This document shows, in pieces, positions 47,571 through 55,420 of a DNA stretch of 64,000 bases (the stretch's first letter is position 1; every line of letters begins with the position of its first letter). The stretch spans positions 248,001-312,000 of the forward strand of contig NZ_JACICA010000003.1 in assembly GCF_014195585.1 (NCBI RefSeq). The letters run 5' to 3'. The position numbers and the translations under genes are program-made. The notes under the pieces are model-generated. The model was not told the origin of the DNA. It saw only the letters and a list, made by a program, of their open reading frames with translations, and did no database searches. This DNA is from Alloprevotella rava (GTDB lineage: Bacteria; Bacteroidota; Bacteroidia; Bacteroidales; Bacteroidaceae).

Positions 47571-47717
47571 ATGGCAAATGCTATTGTTGGTATCTCAGTC
47601 GCCGTTATAGTAACGGTATTTGTGATCTGCAATGCCCTCCGCTTTTTCCGCACAGAAATGCGTCATCGCTCCATTCACGGAGCATCGTTTCGCTATTTTG
47701 ATGTGTATGAGGACTAA
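47571..47717 (+). CDS. 48-aa single-span membrane peptide
   Basis: Begins MANAIVGISVAVIVTVFVICNA, one hydrophobic helix at about residues 4-24, followed by a basic/aromatic cytoplasmic tail (RFFRTEMRHRS...FRYFDVYED). It has a consensus promoter directly upstream and ends 6 bp before a LysR regulator on the same strand, which supports it as a real gene rather than noise. Family unknown to me. An upstream in-frame start at 47517 lies before the predicted transcription start and is rejected. Confidence 0.65.
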   Translation: MANAIVGISVAVIVTVFVICNALRFFRTEMRHRSIHGASFRYFDVYED

Positions 47718-47723
47718 AAGAAG

Positions 47724-48623
47724 ATGGAATTACGCCAATTACGGTATTTCATAAAGGTGGCAGAACGTCTCAATGTTTCAGAGGCAGCTAAGGATCTCTG
47801 TATAACGCAGAGCACCCTTTCCCAACAGATCCGCCAGTTGGAAAATGAGTTGGGAGTGCAACTCTTTGACAGAACGAGCCGAGGTGTAGAACTGACAGAA
47901 ATCGGTATAGAGATGTTGCCTTATGCGGCGAAGACAGTGCAAGATGCAGAAGTTTGCATTGATCACATCTCCGACATACAAAACCTCAAAGCAGGTATGC
48001 TCCGTGTGGGAGTGTCATACAGTTTTGGATCAATGCTAGCCACAGTGCTCGCAAAGTTTATGAAACTGTATCCGGGAGTAAAACTCGACATTCACTACAA
48101 AAAGACGGATCACCTGATGGAACGCTTGTGTAACCGCCAAATTGATTTGGCTTTGGCTTTTAAGCCAGAACGAGTGTATCCAAACCTAGAGACTAAAACG
48201 CTTTTTAAGCGTAAGCTCTCGGCCATCGTCAACCGCTATCATCCATTAGCGAATAAAAAGACGGTCTCCTTGAAAGATTTAGTGCCATTCGATATGGTGT
48301 TAGTAACACACGGAATGCAAGCACGAGATTTATTTGAGGTACTTCTGAGTAAAACGGACATAAAGTACCATGTACGAGCCGTTTTGAACACTGTCCCTGC
48401 TATTTTGCAGCTGGTAAGAGATACGCAGTTTGTTACAGTACTCTCAGAAGAAACCATACGTGGTGACCAGTCGCTGGTATCAATTCCGATTGATGTTCCA
48501 GGTAACGTAATGGAAGGCTGTGTTCATTGGTTGCGCGGCAGCTATATGAAGTCCTCTGCAAAAGAACTTGTACGGCTGCTAACAGAGCACAACAGTCTCC
48601 ACGAGATGGTTAATGAAATTTGA
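47724..48623 (+). CDS. LysR-family transcriptional regulator
   Basis: 299 aa. N-terminal winged HTH at residues 1-60 (MELRQLRYFIKVAERLNVSEAAKDL, the LysR signature, here read from the start, then TQSTLSQQIRQLENELG). The C-terminal part is a periplasmic-binding-like effector domain of the CynR/CysB-like type. It lacks a convincing OxyR Cys pair, so I do not call it OxyR. Co-transcribed with the 48-aa membrane peptide (6-bp gap). No divergent target gene is adjacent; the next gene upstream is the TlpA-like redox protein on the same strand. A hairpin terminator follows. Confidence 0.9.
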   Translation: MELRQLRYFIKVAERLNVSEAAKDLCITQSTLSQQIRQLENELGVQLFDRTSRGVELTEIGIEMLPYAAKTVQDAEVCIDHISDIQNLKAGMLRVGVSYSFGSMLATVLAKFMKLYPGVKLDIHYKKTDHLMERLCNRQIDLALAFKPERVYPNLETKTLFKRKLSAIVNRYHPLANKKTVSLKDLVPFDMVLVTHGMQARDLFEVLLSKTDIKYHVRAVLNTVPAILQLVRDTQFVTVLSEETIRGDQSLVSIPIDVPGNVMEGCVHWLRGSYMKSSAKELVRLLTEHNSLHEMVNEI

Positions 48624-48692
48624 AAGTTTATTTCTTGGTAAAAGTTTTTTAGGATAACTACATTGTAAAGGTGACTTTGTCACTTTTCGCCT

Positions 48693-48734
48693 AACAGGGG
48701 TCTTCGTGAGAAGGCACCTGTTCTGGTTTTTATA
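48693..48734 (+). terminator. Terminator after the LysR gene
   Basis: AACAGG (48693-48698) and CCTGTT (48717-48722) with an inner CTTC/GAAG stem, followed by CTGGTTTTT. Confidence 0.7.
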
Positions 48735-48864
48735 GGGGTGAGATGTAAGTGTGTCAAAAGAATTTTTTAGTGAATAGTAGAAATGATTTCCTCTTTTTTT
48801 CTTCTCTGCTCGAATTTCCTGTTTTTATTGAAAATTTTAAACCTTCTCTTTGCAGTTTAGCTAT

Positions 48865-49105
48865 AAAAAAAAGGGCTTCCGCCCTTCTTCTTAGTGAATT
48901 GAAGCACACAGGATCTTCAATCACGACTCATTTCGAGTCTACATCTAACTTGTTACCTAAACTACAAACCTTTTACTCAAGGTAAAACCTATGAAACATA
49001 CACACATTTTTAATACCTAATCAATTACTAACACCATCTTTATTTGTGTGCAGTCAACTCGAAAGGTCGCACCTCTATAGTCCTGTGTCACTTCCTTTCT
49101 TGTTT
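48865..49105 (-). ncRNA. Candidate non-coding RNA, about 240 nt
   Basis: On the minus strand a promoter (TACCTTTG at 49120-49113) is followed by a non-coding stretch. It ends in a strong terminator, AAGGGC-ttcc-loop-GCCCTT plus eight T (48886-48865). Near the 5' end GAAG..CACAGGA and near the 3' end TCCTGTG..CTTC can pair into a closing stem (about 49095-49082 with 48914-48901). Inside, a hairpin with GACTC/GAGTC arms and a TTTCGAGT/ACTCGAAA alternative are visible. The outline (closing stem, large interior, terminator) is 6S-like, but I cannot assign it. It lacks tmRNA, RNase P and SRP signatures I know. Confidence 0.65.
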
Positions 49106-49112
49106 GACGATG

Positions 49113-49120
49113 CAAAGGTA
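49113..49120 (-). promoter_or_regulatory. Promoter of the candidate ncRNA
   Basis: -7 box TACCTTTG on the minus strand with TTGC about 19-20 nt upstream (about 49143-49140). The box is bracketed by inverted arms CACTTCCTTTCTTG (49089-49102) and CAAGAAGGAAGTG (49141-49153). Confidence 0.6.
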
Positions 49121-49153
49121 TGAACTTCCTTTGAAGTATGCAAGAAGGAAGTG

Positions 49154-49465
49154 TCTTTTTGCTTATTTTTATACTTTTATTACGCAGATTGTAAAATGGA
49201 TATAACGAAAATGTATGATAAGTTAGAAGAAGGCTTTATTTTGATGGAAAAGTGTATGTTTAAAACGTAATCTGGAGATTGCAAAATGAATGAAATAAAA
49301 AACTGACTTAGTGGGATTATAGAAGAAATAGTGTGAAGTTTTCACCTTTTTGAGAGGCAGGAACAGGAAGTAAGGTGAGAAGAGTGAGTTTTCGGTACGA
49401 CTCTATGACTTTCAGGCGTAGAAAATGATTCTTGATAGCAGAAAAGGTGTAGGAATAAAAAGAAA
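49154..49465. other. Intergenic region before nif3-like gene
   Basis: AT-rich. No gene, repeat or structure recognised. Confidence 0.55.
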
Positions 49466-49469
49466 GTTG

Positions 49470-49477
49470 TAATTTTG
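49470..49477 (+). promoter_or_regulatory. -7 box of the Nif3-like gene
   Basis: TAATTTTG, 10 bp before the ATG at 49488, which predicts a nearly leaderless mRNA. Confidence 0.45.
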
Positions 49478-49487
49478 CACGCAGAAT

Positions 49488-50261
49488 ATGAAAATAAAGC
49501 AAGTAGCTGAGGCCCTTGAAAAGTTCGCGCCCCTGCCGCTGCAAGAAAGCTACGATAATGCTGGCTTGCAGATTGGATTAACAGAGGTGGAAGTGTCAAG
49601 GGTCTTATTGTGTCTAGACGTCACTGAAGACGTTATCATGGAAGCTGCCGAAAAAGGCTGCCAACTCATAGTGAGCCATCATCCGCTCTTATTTCGTGGC
49701 GTGAAATGCGTGTCGGATAGCGATATGGTTCAGCGTTGCGTGCGCTTGGCCATAAAGCACGATATCGCTATCTATTCTGCTCACACCAATCTCGACAACG
49801 CTGCGGGCGGTGTCAACTGGATGATAGCCGAAAAGCTAGGGTTGCAAAACGTTTCTTTCTTGCTACCTACGAGCGAAGGAGGGAGCGGAGTGATTGCAGA
49901 ACTTCCTACGGCTGAAGCTCCAAAGGATTTTCTGCTTCGCGTAAAGAAAACGTTTGGCATCGACTGTTTACAAACAAATCGAGGCCCCGAGCGCATGGTT
50001 AAACGCATTGCGTTGTGTGGCGGCGCTGGAGATTTCCTTCTGGATGCTGCAATAGCGCGTGGAGCAGATGTTTTCTTGACAGGTGAGATGCACTATCATC
50101 AGTATTTCGGTCATGATGCGCAACTCTGGATAGGCATTATGGGCCATTATCAGAGCGAACAATTCACGGTTGAATTGCTTCATCGCTTGCTCCAGCAGGA
50201 ATTTCCGACGCTCGAACTGCTGGAAACGACCAACGCGACCAATCCGATACAATATATATAA
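49488..50261 (+). CDS. Nif3-like dinuclear metal centre protein
   Basis: 257-aa Nif3/YbgI family protein, a widely conserved hexameric di-metal protein sometimes labelled GTP cyclohydrolase I type 2; its physiological role is unresolved. Metal ligands are visible in IVSHHPLLFRG (about 62-72), SAHTNLDNAAGGVNW (about 97-111) and the C-terminal GHYQSEQF (about 220-227). It lies 30 bp upstream of the zinc-ribbon gene, a pairing common across bacteria, so they form an operon. Confidence 0.93.
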   Translation: MKIKQVAEALEKFAPLPLQESYDNAGLQIGLTEVEVSRVLLCLDVTEDVIMEAAEKGCQLIVSHHPLLFRGVKCVSDSDMVQRCVRLAIKHDIAIYSAHTNLDNAAGGVNWMIAEKLGLQNVSFLLPTSEGGSGVIAELPTAEAPKDFLLRVKKTFGIDCLQTNRGPERMVKRIALCGGAGDFLLDAAIARGADVFLTGEMHYHQYFGHDAQLWIGIMGHYQSEQFTVELLHRLLQQEFPTLELLETTNATNPIQYI

Positions 50262-50291
50262 TAGGAATACATTAAATATAAATATACAATT

Positions 50292-51164
50292 ATGGCGAAG
50301 AAAATTGATCCCGCTGAACTGCCCGTGGAGCAGAAGCTGAAGAATCTGTATCAGTTGCAAACAACGCTGTCGGAGATTGATAAAATCAAGACACTGCGTG
50401 GCGAACTTCCCTTGGAAGTGCAAGATCTTGAAGACGAAGTTGAGGGTCTGAAAACACGTATCAACAAGCAGGAAGAAGATGTTGAAACTTTGACGGCCGA
50501 CATTGCTGCAAAGCACGAGAAAATCAAGACTGCTCAAGAGGCTATTGCTCGCTATAAGCAACAGCTTGACGCAGTGAAGAACAATCGCGAGTTCGATATG
50601 CTCAACAAAGAAATCGAGTTCCAAGAGCTTGAAGTGCAGTTGCAGGAAAAGAAAATCAACGAAGCAAAGAAGACCATTGAGGAACGCCGTGCTTCTATTG
50701 AAGCCAGCACTACAATCATCAACGAGCGTACGGAAGACCTGACGGCAAAGCGCACGGAGCTTGAAGACATCGTGACAGAAACCAAAGCCGAGGAAGAAAA
50801 ACTCCGTGAAAAGTCAAAATCTCTCGAACTTCTTATTGAGCCGCGCCTCTTGGGAGCTTTCAAGCGTATTCGCAAGAATAGCCGCAATGGTTTAGGTATT
50901 GTTTACGTACAGCGCGATGCTTGTGGTGGTTGCTTCAATAAGATTCCGCCCCAGCGCCAGCTCGACATTCGTATGCACAAGAAAGTCATCGTTTGTGAAT
51001 ACTGCGGACGTATCCTCGTAGATCCAGAGTTGGCAGGTGTGAAGATTGAAAAACCTGTTGAAGAGAAGCCGAAGCGCCGTCGTGCAGCGTCTTCTGCAAC
51101 TTCTGCTCGTCGCACCACTCGCAAGGCTGCTGAAGAAGCTGCTGTGCCCGAGGCTGAAGCTTAA
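50292..51164 (+). CDS. C4-type zinc-ribbon coiled-coil protein (DUF164/CT398-like)
   Basis: 290 aa. A long antiparallel coiled coil (about 10-190) is followed by a C4 zinc ribbon with CGGC (about 215-218) and CEYC (about 238-241), and then a basic Ala/Arg/Lys-rich tail (about 255-290). CT398-family proteins bind RNA polymerase sigma-54 and flagellar or secretion components in some bacteria, so a link with nucleic acid or sigma factors is possible. The sigma-54-like site before dnaK in this window makes that worth noting, but the connection is speculative. Co-transcribed with nif3. Confidence 0.88.
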   Translation: MAKKIDPAELPVEQKLKNLYQLQTTLSEIDKIKTLRGELPLEVQDLEDEVEGLKTRINKQEEDVETLTADIAAKHEKIKTAQEAIARYKQQLDAVKNNREFDMLNKEIEFQELEVQLQEKKINEAKKTIEERRASIEASTTIINERTEDLTAKRTELEDIVTETKAEEEKLREKSKSLELLIEPRLLGAFKRIRKNSRNGLGIVYVQRDACGGCFNKIPPQRQLDIRMHKKVIVCEYCGRILVDPELAGVKIEKPVEEKPKRRRAASSATSARRTTRKAAEEAAVPEAEA

Positions 51165-51177
51165 TACTTTTTTTATG

Positions 51178-51212
51178 GTCCTCTTGTCTTTGATGGCAAG
51201 AGGACTCTTTTT
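51178..51212 (+). terminator. Terminator after the zinc-ribbon gene
   Basis: GTCCTCTTG (51178-51186) and CAAGAGGAC (51197-51205), followed by TCTTTTTT. Confidence 0.9.
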
Positions 51213-51235
51213 TCTGCTTTCAGAGTAAAGAAACT

Positions 51236-52396
51236 ATGAACGTACTCTTTGATTATCAAACCTTTTACATTCAGAAAATAGGCGGAGTGTCCAATTGCTT
51301 TGCAAACCTCGTGGCAAATATGCCCGAAAACATTCATGCAGAGATAGCCGTTAGAGAAAGCGATAATGTTCACCTTCATGGCAAACAGCTCGTAGAAGGA
51401 CTATGTCCGTGCCGGCTCACAAAGAACAACTTCCTCTGCCAACGCAAGTTTCCTCTGAAGCACGACCTCTTTAAGATCTTTGCCCGTTTGTTTCCTCAAC
51501 AAACATCGCTGGGTATCAATAAGAACTATGCCATACAGCGCTTGGAAGAAGGCAATTATGATATTTTCCACCCCACCTTTTTCGATATGTATTTCATGAA
51601 ACATCTTCATGGAAAACCTTTTGTGCTAACCGTTCACGATATGATTCCCGAATTGTTCTTCAAGAAGAGCGATATGCAGGTTTCTCGCAAGCGCGAACTG
51701 GTGAAGCACGCCGCTCATATCGTTGCGGTTTCGGAGAATACCAAGCGGGATCTGGTTGATTTATTGCACGTTCCCGAGGAGCGCATTACCGTGATCTACC
51801 ACGGCGCGCCAGAAGATGTGGCATATAGCAAAATTCCTCTTTTCGATTTCAAATATCTTCTTTTTGTGGGGCATCGGACCGCCTACAAGAATTTTCGCCC
51901 CATGGTGCGCCACCTCCAATCTTTCTTGCAGCGCCATCAGGATTTGAAATTGGTGTGTACGGAAGCACCGTTTTCTGCGGATGAGTTGGCGTTCTTCCAA
52001 GAGCTCGATCTCGTCGATCGCATTGTTCATTTCCATGCCACCGATGAGCAACTTCTCACGCTCTATCATCATGCCGAGTGTTTCATCTTTCCCTCCATCT
52101 ACGAAGGTTTTGGCATTCCCATTTTGGAAGCGTATATCGGTGGCTGCCCCGTAGTGCTCAATCGAAAAAGTTGTTTTCCAGAGATAGCCCAAGATGCCGC
52201 TATTTATTTTGATATGGACGAAACGAGTTCGAATTTAGACGAGCAACTGGAACTTCTTTTCTCTGATTCCGCACAACGCACTTTACTATTAGAGCGACAA
52301 ACTCAGCGTTTGAAGGACTTTTCATGGAAAAAAGCCGCAACAGAATTGGCCGAAGTCTACGAACGAGTGAAAAACAAAGAGCCGTTTTATATCTAA
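51236..52396 (+). CDS. GT4-type glycosyltransferase
   Basis: 386-aa GT-B fold enzyme. The N-terminal acceptor domain includes KIGGVSNCFANL (glycine-rich loop near residue 14) and TVHDMIPELF. The C-terminal nucleotide-sugar domain has FVGHRTAYKNF and the GT4 retaining motif FPSIYEGFGIPILEAYIGG with the E-x7-E glutamates. It probably works on surface polysaccharide or glycoprotein glycans, but no pathway neighbours are present. Ends just before a repeat-rich boundary. Confidence 0.9.
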   Translation: MNVLFDYQTFYIQKIGGVSNCFANLVANMPENIHAEIAVRESDNVHLHGKQLVEGLCPCRLTKNNFLCQRKFPLKHDLFKIFARLFPQQTSLGINKNYAIQRLEEGNYDIFHPTFFDMYFMKHLHGKPFVLTVHDMIPELFFKKSDMQVSRKRELVKHAAHIVAVSENTKRDLVDLLHVPEERITVIYHGAPEDVAYSKIPLFDFKYLLFVGHRTAYKNFRPMVRHLQSFLQRHQDLKLVCTEAPFSADELAFFQELDLVDRIVHFHATDEQLLTLYHHAECFIFPSIYEGFGIPILEAYIGGCPVVLNRKSCFPEIAQDAAIYFDMDETSSNLDEQLELLFSDSAQRTLLLERQTQRLKDFSWKKAATELAEVYERVKNKEPFYI

Positions 52397-52572
52397 TAGC
52401 GAGTTGTAGTTAGCCCTCATTATAGCAGCATAGAGAAACTCACGCCTCCGATGAAGGCGCACCATGCTTAACCGAGGGTGAACCCATGGTTAAACATGAT
52501 GTATCCCCTCTGGGGATAGTAGGTGAACACCGAGCTATTTCTTTTCCTCCTCCTCCCAAGAAAAAACATTTT

Positions 52573-52740
52573 TTGTTGTCACGTTGTCACGGAGTAGGGA
52601 ACGTGCTGATAGATAGGTGGTTAAGAGCGTGACAACAAAATTTCATTGTCACATTGTTGTCACACTGCTGTCACGCGCGTAATATATACGTTTTCAGCTT
52701 GTTATACTCAAAATGTGACAACGTGACGATGTGACAACAC
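52573..52740. repeat. GTTGTCAC inverted-repeat block, copy C
   Basis: Same two-cassette plan as copy B: TTGTTGTCACGTTGTCAC with GTGACAACAAAA, then ATTGTTGTCACACTGCTGTC with ATGTGACAACGTGACGATG and ACAACA. Shares GTTATACTCAAA with copy A. Followed about 65 bp later by AATAAGG copy 7. Confidence 0.85.
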
Positions 52741-52806
52741 AAAAACAATATACAGATAAGAGGGTATATCCTTCCATTTTCAGCTTTCCCTTTTCTCCCC
52801 TCCGCT

Positions 52807-52888
52807 ACAATAAGCGCATCAACTGACGCAATAAGGAAGTCAGCTGATAGGCTTATTGTATTCTCAAACGCAATAAGGATATTTGTGC
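52807..52888. repeat. AATAAGG/GTCAGCTGAC intergenic repeat, copy 7
   Basis: CAATAAGCGCATCAACTGAC, GCAATAAGGAAGTCAGCTGA, GGCTTATTGTATTCTC and GCAATAAGGATATTTGTGC. Close to copy 5 in order and sequence. 52397-52570 and 52889-52925 hold nothing else. Confidence 0.85.
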
Positions 52889-52927
52889 TTAACGCAATAC
52901 ATCCTTTATAGGAAAAGTCTTAATATT

Positions 52928-52948
52928 AACGTGAATTCGACGAATTCA
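52928..52948. mobile_element. IS982-like end remnant, left of the accessory segment
   Basis: AACGTGAATTCGACGAATTC, 18 of 19 bases identical to the candidate IS982 end at 58399-58417. No transposase is attached. Confidence 0.5.
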
Positions 52949-53052
52949 GAACTCATGTTATCTTACTATATAACAACAAGGATGGGTAATACGGTAAATG
53001 AAAAAGAGTTGGCGCGTAGTTAGAAGCCGAAATATCTATTACTACAGACTTA

Positions 53053-53865
53053 CTACATGCTACCATGTATTTGCGGATGCTTCACGGCAACAACAGAAAA
53101 CAGCATCGGTATCTCGCCATTCTTTCCTGCGATTTTGAACGTTCCGTTCTTTTCAACTGTCATATTCCCGAATAGGTTGAAAGGCGAGTAATCATACTCT
53201 TCAAAAGACTTTATCTGCAAACCATTACAGAGCAAACCATTCAGCACTACAGCCAGCCCGTGATTCCACGTAACGGTCTTTTGCCGATTGTCATTTTCCG
53301 AATCTGTGTAGGTTGCTTCTTCCACAACGTAAGGTTCTTTGCGCGAATAAGCATATCGGACTTGAGAAAAATCTTCATTGAACATCCATAATACGGGGTG
53401 AAATTCCACTATAACGAACCTTCCACAGTCTTTCAGCATTTGTGAAATTACATGTCCCCATTGGGTTAAGTCAGGCAACCAATTAACAACACCGTAAGAT
53501 GTATATACAATATCAAACTGTTGCCCTTTCAGCACGGAAGGCGCATCGTATATGTTGCAGCAGTAGAATTGTGCATTCAGTCCTAATTCCTCATTCAAAG
53601 ACTTTGCCGTTTGTATAGCCTCTTCCGAGAAATCCACCCCCACGACATTGGCTCCCATCTTTGACAGGGACAGCGTATCCATGCCAAAATGACATTGAAG
53701 ATGGAGAATAGACTTTCCCCGAATGTCTCCCAGCAAAGACAAATCCAAGTCGGGAACAGACTCTACCTCTTTTTTGAATTTATCCAAGTCGTAAAACGAG
53801 GAATGCAGGTGTATCTTTGTCCTTGCATTCCACGCCTCTTTGTTTGTTTTATAATAATCTTCCAT
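53053..53865 (-). CDS. Class I SAM-dependent methyltransferase
   Basis: 270-aa soluble methyltransferase. SAM-binding motif I ILHLQCHFGMDTL (about 54-66), motif II VVGVDFSEEAI (about 74-84), and post-motif FDIVYTSYGVVNW (about 118-130). Substrate unknown; the family includes small-molecule methylases and resistance-associated enzymes. It is the first of a group of minus-strand accessory genes (53-56 kb) that look horizontally acquired, flanked by IS982-like ends. Confidence 0.85.
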   Translation of the reverse strand: MEDYYKTNKEAWNARTKIHLHSSFYDLDKFKKEVESVPDLDLSLLGDIRGKSILHLQCHFGMDTLSLSKMGANVVGVDFSEEAIQTAKSLNEELGLNAQFYCCNIYDAPSVLKGQQFDIVYTSYGVVNWLPDLTQWGHVISQMLKDCGRFVIVEFHPVLWMFNEDFSQVRYAYSRKEPYVVEEATYTDSENDNRQKTVTWNHGLAVVLNGLLCNGLQIKSFEEYDYSPFNLFGNMTVEKNGTFKIAGKNGEIPMLFSVVAVKHPQIHGSM

Positions 53866-53941
53866 TGTTTATTTTCCCTTTAATGTTAGTGTGTGTAATG
53901 TTCTAAAACAGGTTGATAGCATCGATTTCTGTTTTAGTAGT

Positions 53942-54322
53942 TTACTTAAACCTCGATAATAACGCCACAGCTTCTTCGGTCGAGGTGGCGAAATTTACCA
54001 TGCGTCCTCTGTTACTTTCGACGATGAAAGCGAAAGCGGCGAGACTATGGCTGGTATATTTCGACCAATCGCCGACGATGGCAAGGCGAAGGTGATAGTT
54101 AGAGAACTTTTGAAGGATGTCGCCCGCGAGTCTTGTTTTTAGTTCGAAGAAGCGGGGAGAAATACTATGCTCGTGGATTATTATTCCATCGTAATACTGC
54201 CCGAAGAATTCACCTATCAAGTCTAAGGCGTCTTGCACACTGCCGATGAATTGTTTTTCTGAAAGGACTTCCAAGAATGTTTGCCCGTCGGCTTGATGAG
54301 ATATGATAGACTTTTCTTTCAT
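53942..54322 (-). CDS. DUF4180 family protein
   Basis: 126-aa small soluble protein. Key segments are FIGSVQDALDLIGEFFGQYYDGIIIHE and a C-terminal FATSTEEAVALLSR. Function unknown. I start at ATG 54322 (MKEKSIISHQ), whose ATG overlaps the stop of the GNAT gene by 4 bp; the frame is open 20 codons further but that would lie inside the GNAT gene. Translationally coupled to the acetyltransferase. Confidence 0.82.
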   Translation of the reverse strand: MKEKSIISHQADGQTFLEVLSEKQFIGSVQDALDLIGEFFGQYYDGIIIHEHSISPRFFELKTRLAGDILQKFSNYHLRLAIVGDWSKYTSHSLAAFAFIVESNRGRMVNFATSTEEAVALLSRFK

Positions 54323-54912
54323 GTTTTGTTGTTTTTGTGAACATCTACTTCTTTCATGGCGACGAGGGAGGTAGCTCGCCATTCTTGCTGGCTGATTTTT
54401 GTGAAGTGTTCAGTGCGGAAATCGTTAAGCAGGGGAACGGGTTTATTATGTTCGGTGTGATGGTATATGAACCCGCATTTCTCTTGTGCACGACGCGATT
54501 TTTCATTGCCGTCGTAATAACCGCACCAAACGGAAGAAAGATGCAAATCCTCGAAGGCGTGACGAAGTATTTCGCGTATGGCTTCGGGAATCAAGCCTTG
54601 TCCCCAATAGGGCTCACCAATCCAATAGCCTATTTCACACTCGTTGTTCGCAATCTTTGCACTGTGGATTTCGCTTCTTACGGTCATTATTCCAATGCTG
54701 CCGACAGCTTCGCCTGTTTCTTTCAATACAACCGCATAGGTTTCAGGGGCAGAGAGTACTGCCTTTATAATTTCACGGCTGTTCTCTACACTTGTATGTG
54801 GTGTCCAACCAGCAATCGGACCAACGTTTGGATTCCGAGCATATTTGTATAATGCTTCAGCATCGCTTTCTTTCCAGGCTCTCAGTATCAGACGTTTTGT
54901 TTGTAGTTCCAT
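54319..54912 (-). CDS. GNAT-family acetyltransferase (RimJ/RimL type)
   Basis: 197-aa N-acetyltransferase. Begins MELQTKRLILRAWKESDAEAL, typical of RimJ/L and streptothricin/puromycin-like acetyltransferases. It contains the acetyl-CoA site region EIGYWIGEPYWGQGLIPEAIR (Q-x-x-G-x-G/A position, about 92-112) and SRRAQEKCGF. Length about normal, with a short C-terminal extension. Substrate may be a protein N-terminus or a small molecule. Coupled to DUF4180 downstream. Confidence 0.87.
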   Translation of the reverse strand: MELQTKRLILRAWKESDAEALYKYARNPNVGPIAGWTPHTSVENSREIIKAVLSAPETYAVVLKETGEAVGSIGIMTVRSEIHSAKIANNECEIGYWIGEPYWGQGLIPEAIREILRHAFEDLHLSSVWCGYYDGNEKSRRAQEKCGFIYHHTEHNKPVPLLNDFRTEHFTKISQQEWRATSLVAMKEVDVHKNNKT

Positions 54913-54972
54913 ACTTTTTTCTTATCTTTCACGTTTCTTTATTAGCCTTCTAATAAAGTTTCTATCGTTAGT

Positions 54973-55233
54973 TTATTGTGTTTTAATATGTACTTTTATT
55001 TTCTTTATCGCCCAATTATAATGGCTGGAGGTTGCTGAAACACTATAAGAACCAAGTGTAGAGGTGCCCGTCCAATCGAATATGCCCTTGTTAAAGAGTT
55101 CGTTGTCAGAGAAAGTTGCAATCAATTCCATTACTTGCTGATAGCTTTCTTTTAACATTGCTTTTGCGTCTGATAGCGGTGTGTTTTGATGTTTCTTCCA
55201 AAACTCCACGTTCATTACTGGATATGTTCTGTA
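54973..55233 (-). pseudogene. ClbS/DfsB family gene, 5'-truncated
   Basis: The 80-codon frame from ATG 55215 encodes only the C-terminal half of a ClbS/DfsB-like four-helix protein (MNVEFWKKHQNT, LGSYSVSATSSHYNWAIKKIK); full-length members are about 170 aa. The family-like reading continues upstream of that ATG (Y-R-T-Y-P-V) for six codons before hitting a TGA at 55236-55234. So the ATG is internal and the N-terminal half has been lost. ClbS-type proteins can protect against colibactin, but this copy is probably dead. Confidence 0.75.
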
Positions 55234-55420
55234 TCATTAGTTATATAATAGTTCTTTCCTTTTTTCAGGAAATGACTCGTGTCTGTATTCATGATAATGT
55301 CTGAAATAAAACTTTCTATTTTTTGTGGCGATAGATGAAGTTCGAGCTTTCGGTTTATTCTGTCATACACAAGTTTTGTATAACAGAGCTTTTCGATGAT
55401 GGTTGTTTTCAGCGAATCGT

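Noticed and set aside
47724-48623. OxyR assignment for the LysR regulator
   Set aside because: No convincing pair of redox cysteines at the OxyR positions; the nearby TlpA-like and peroxide genes are not enough.
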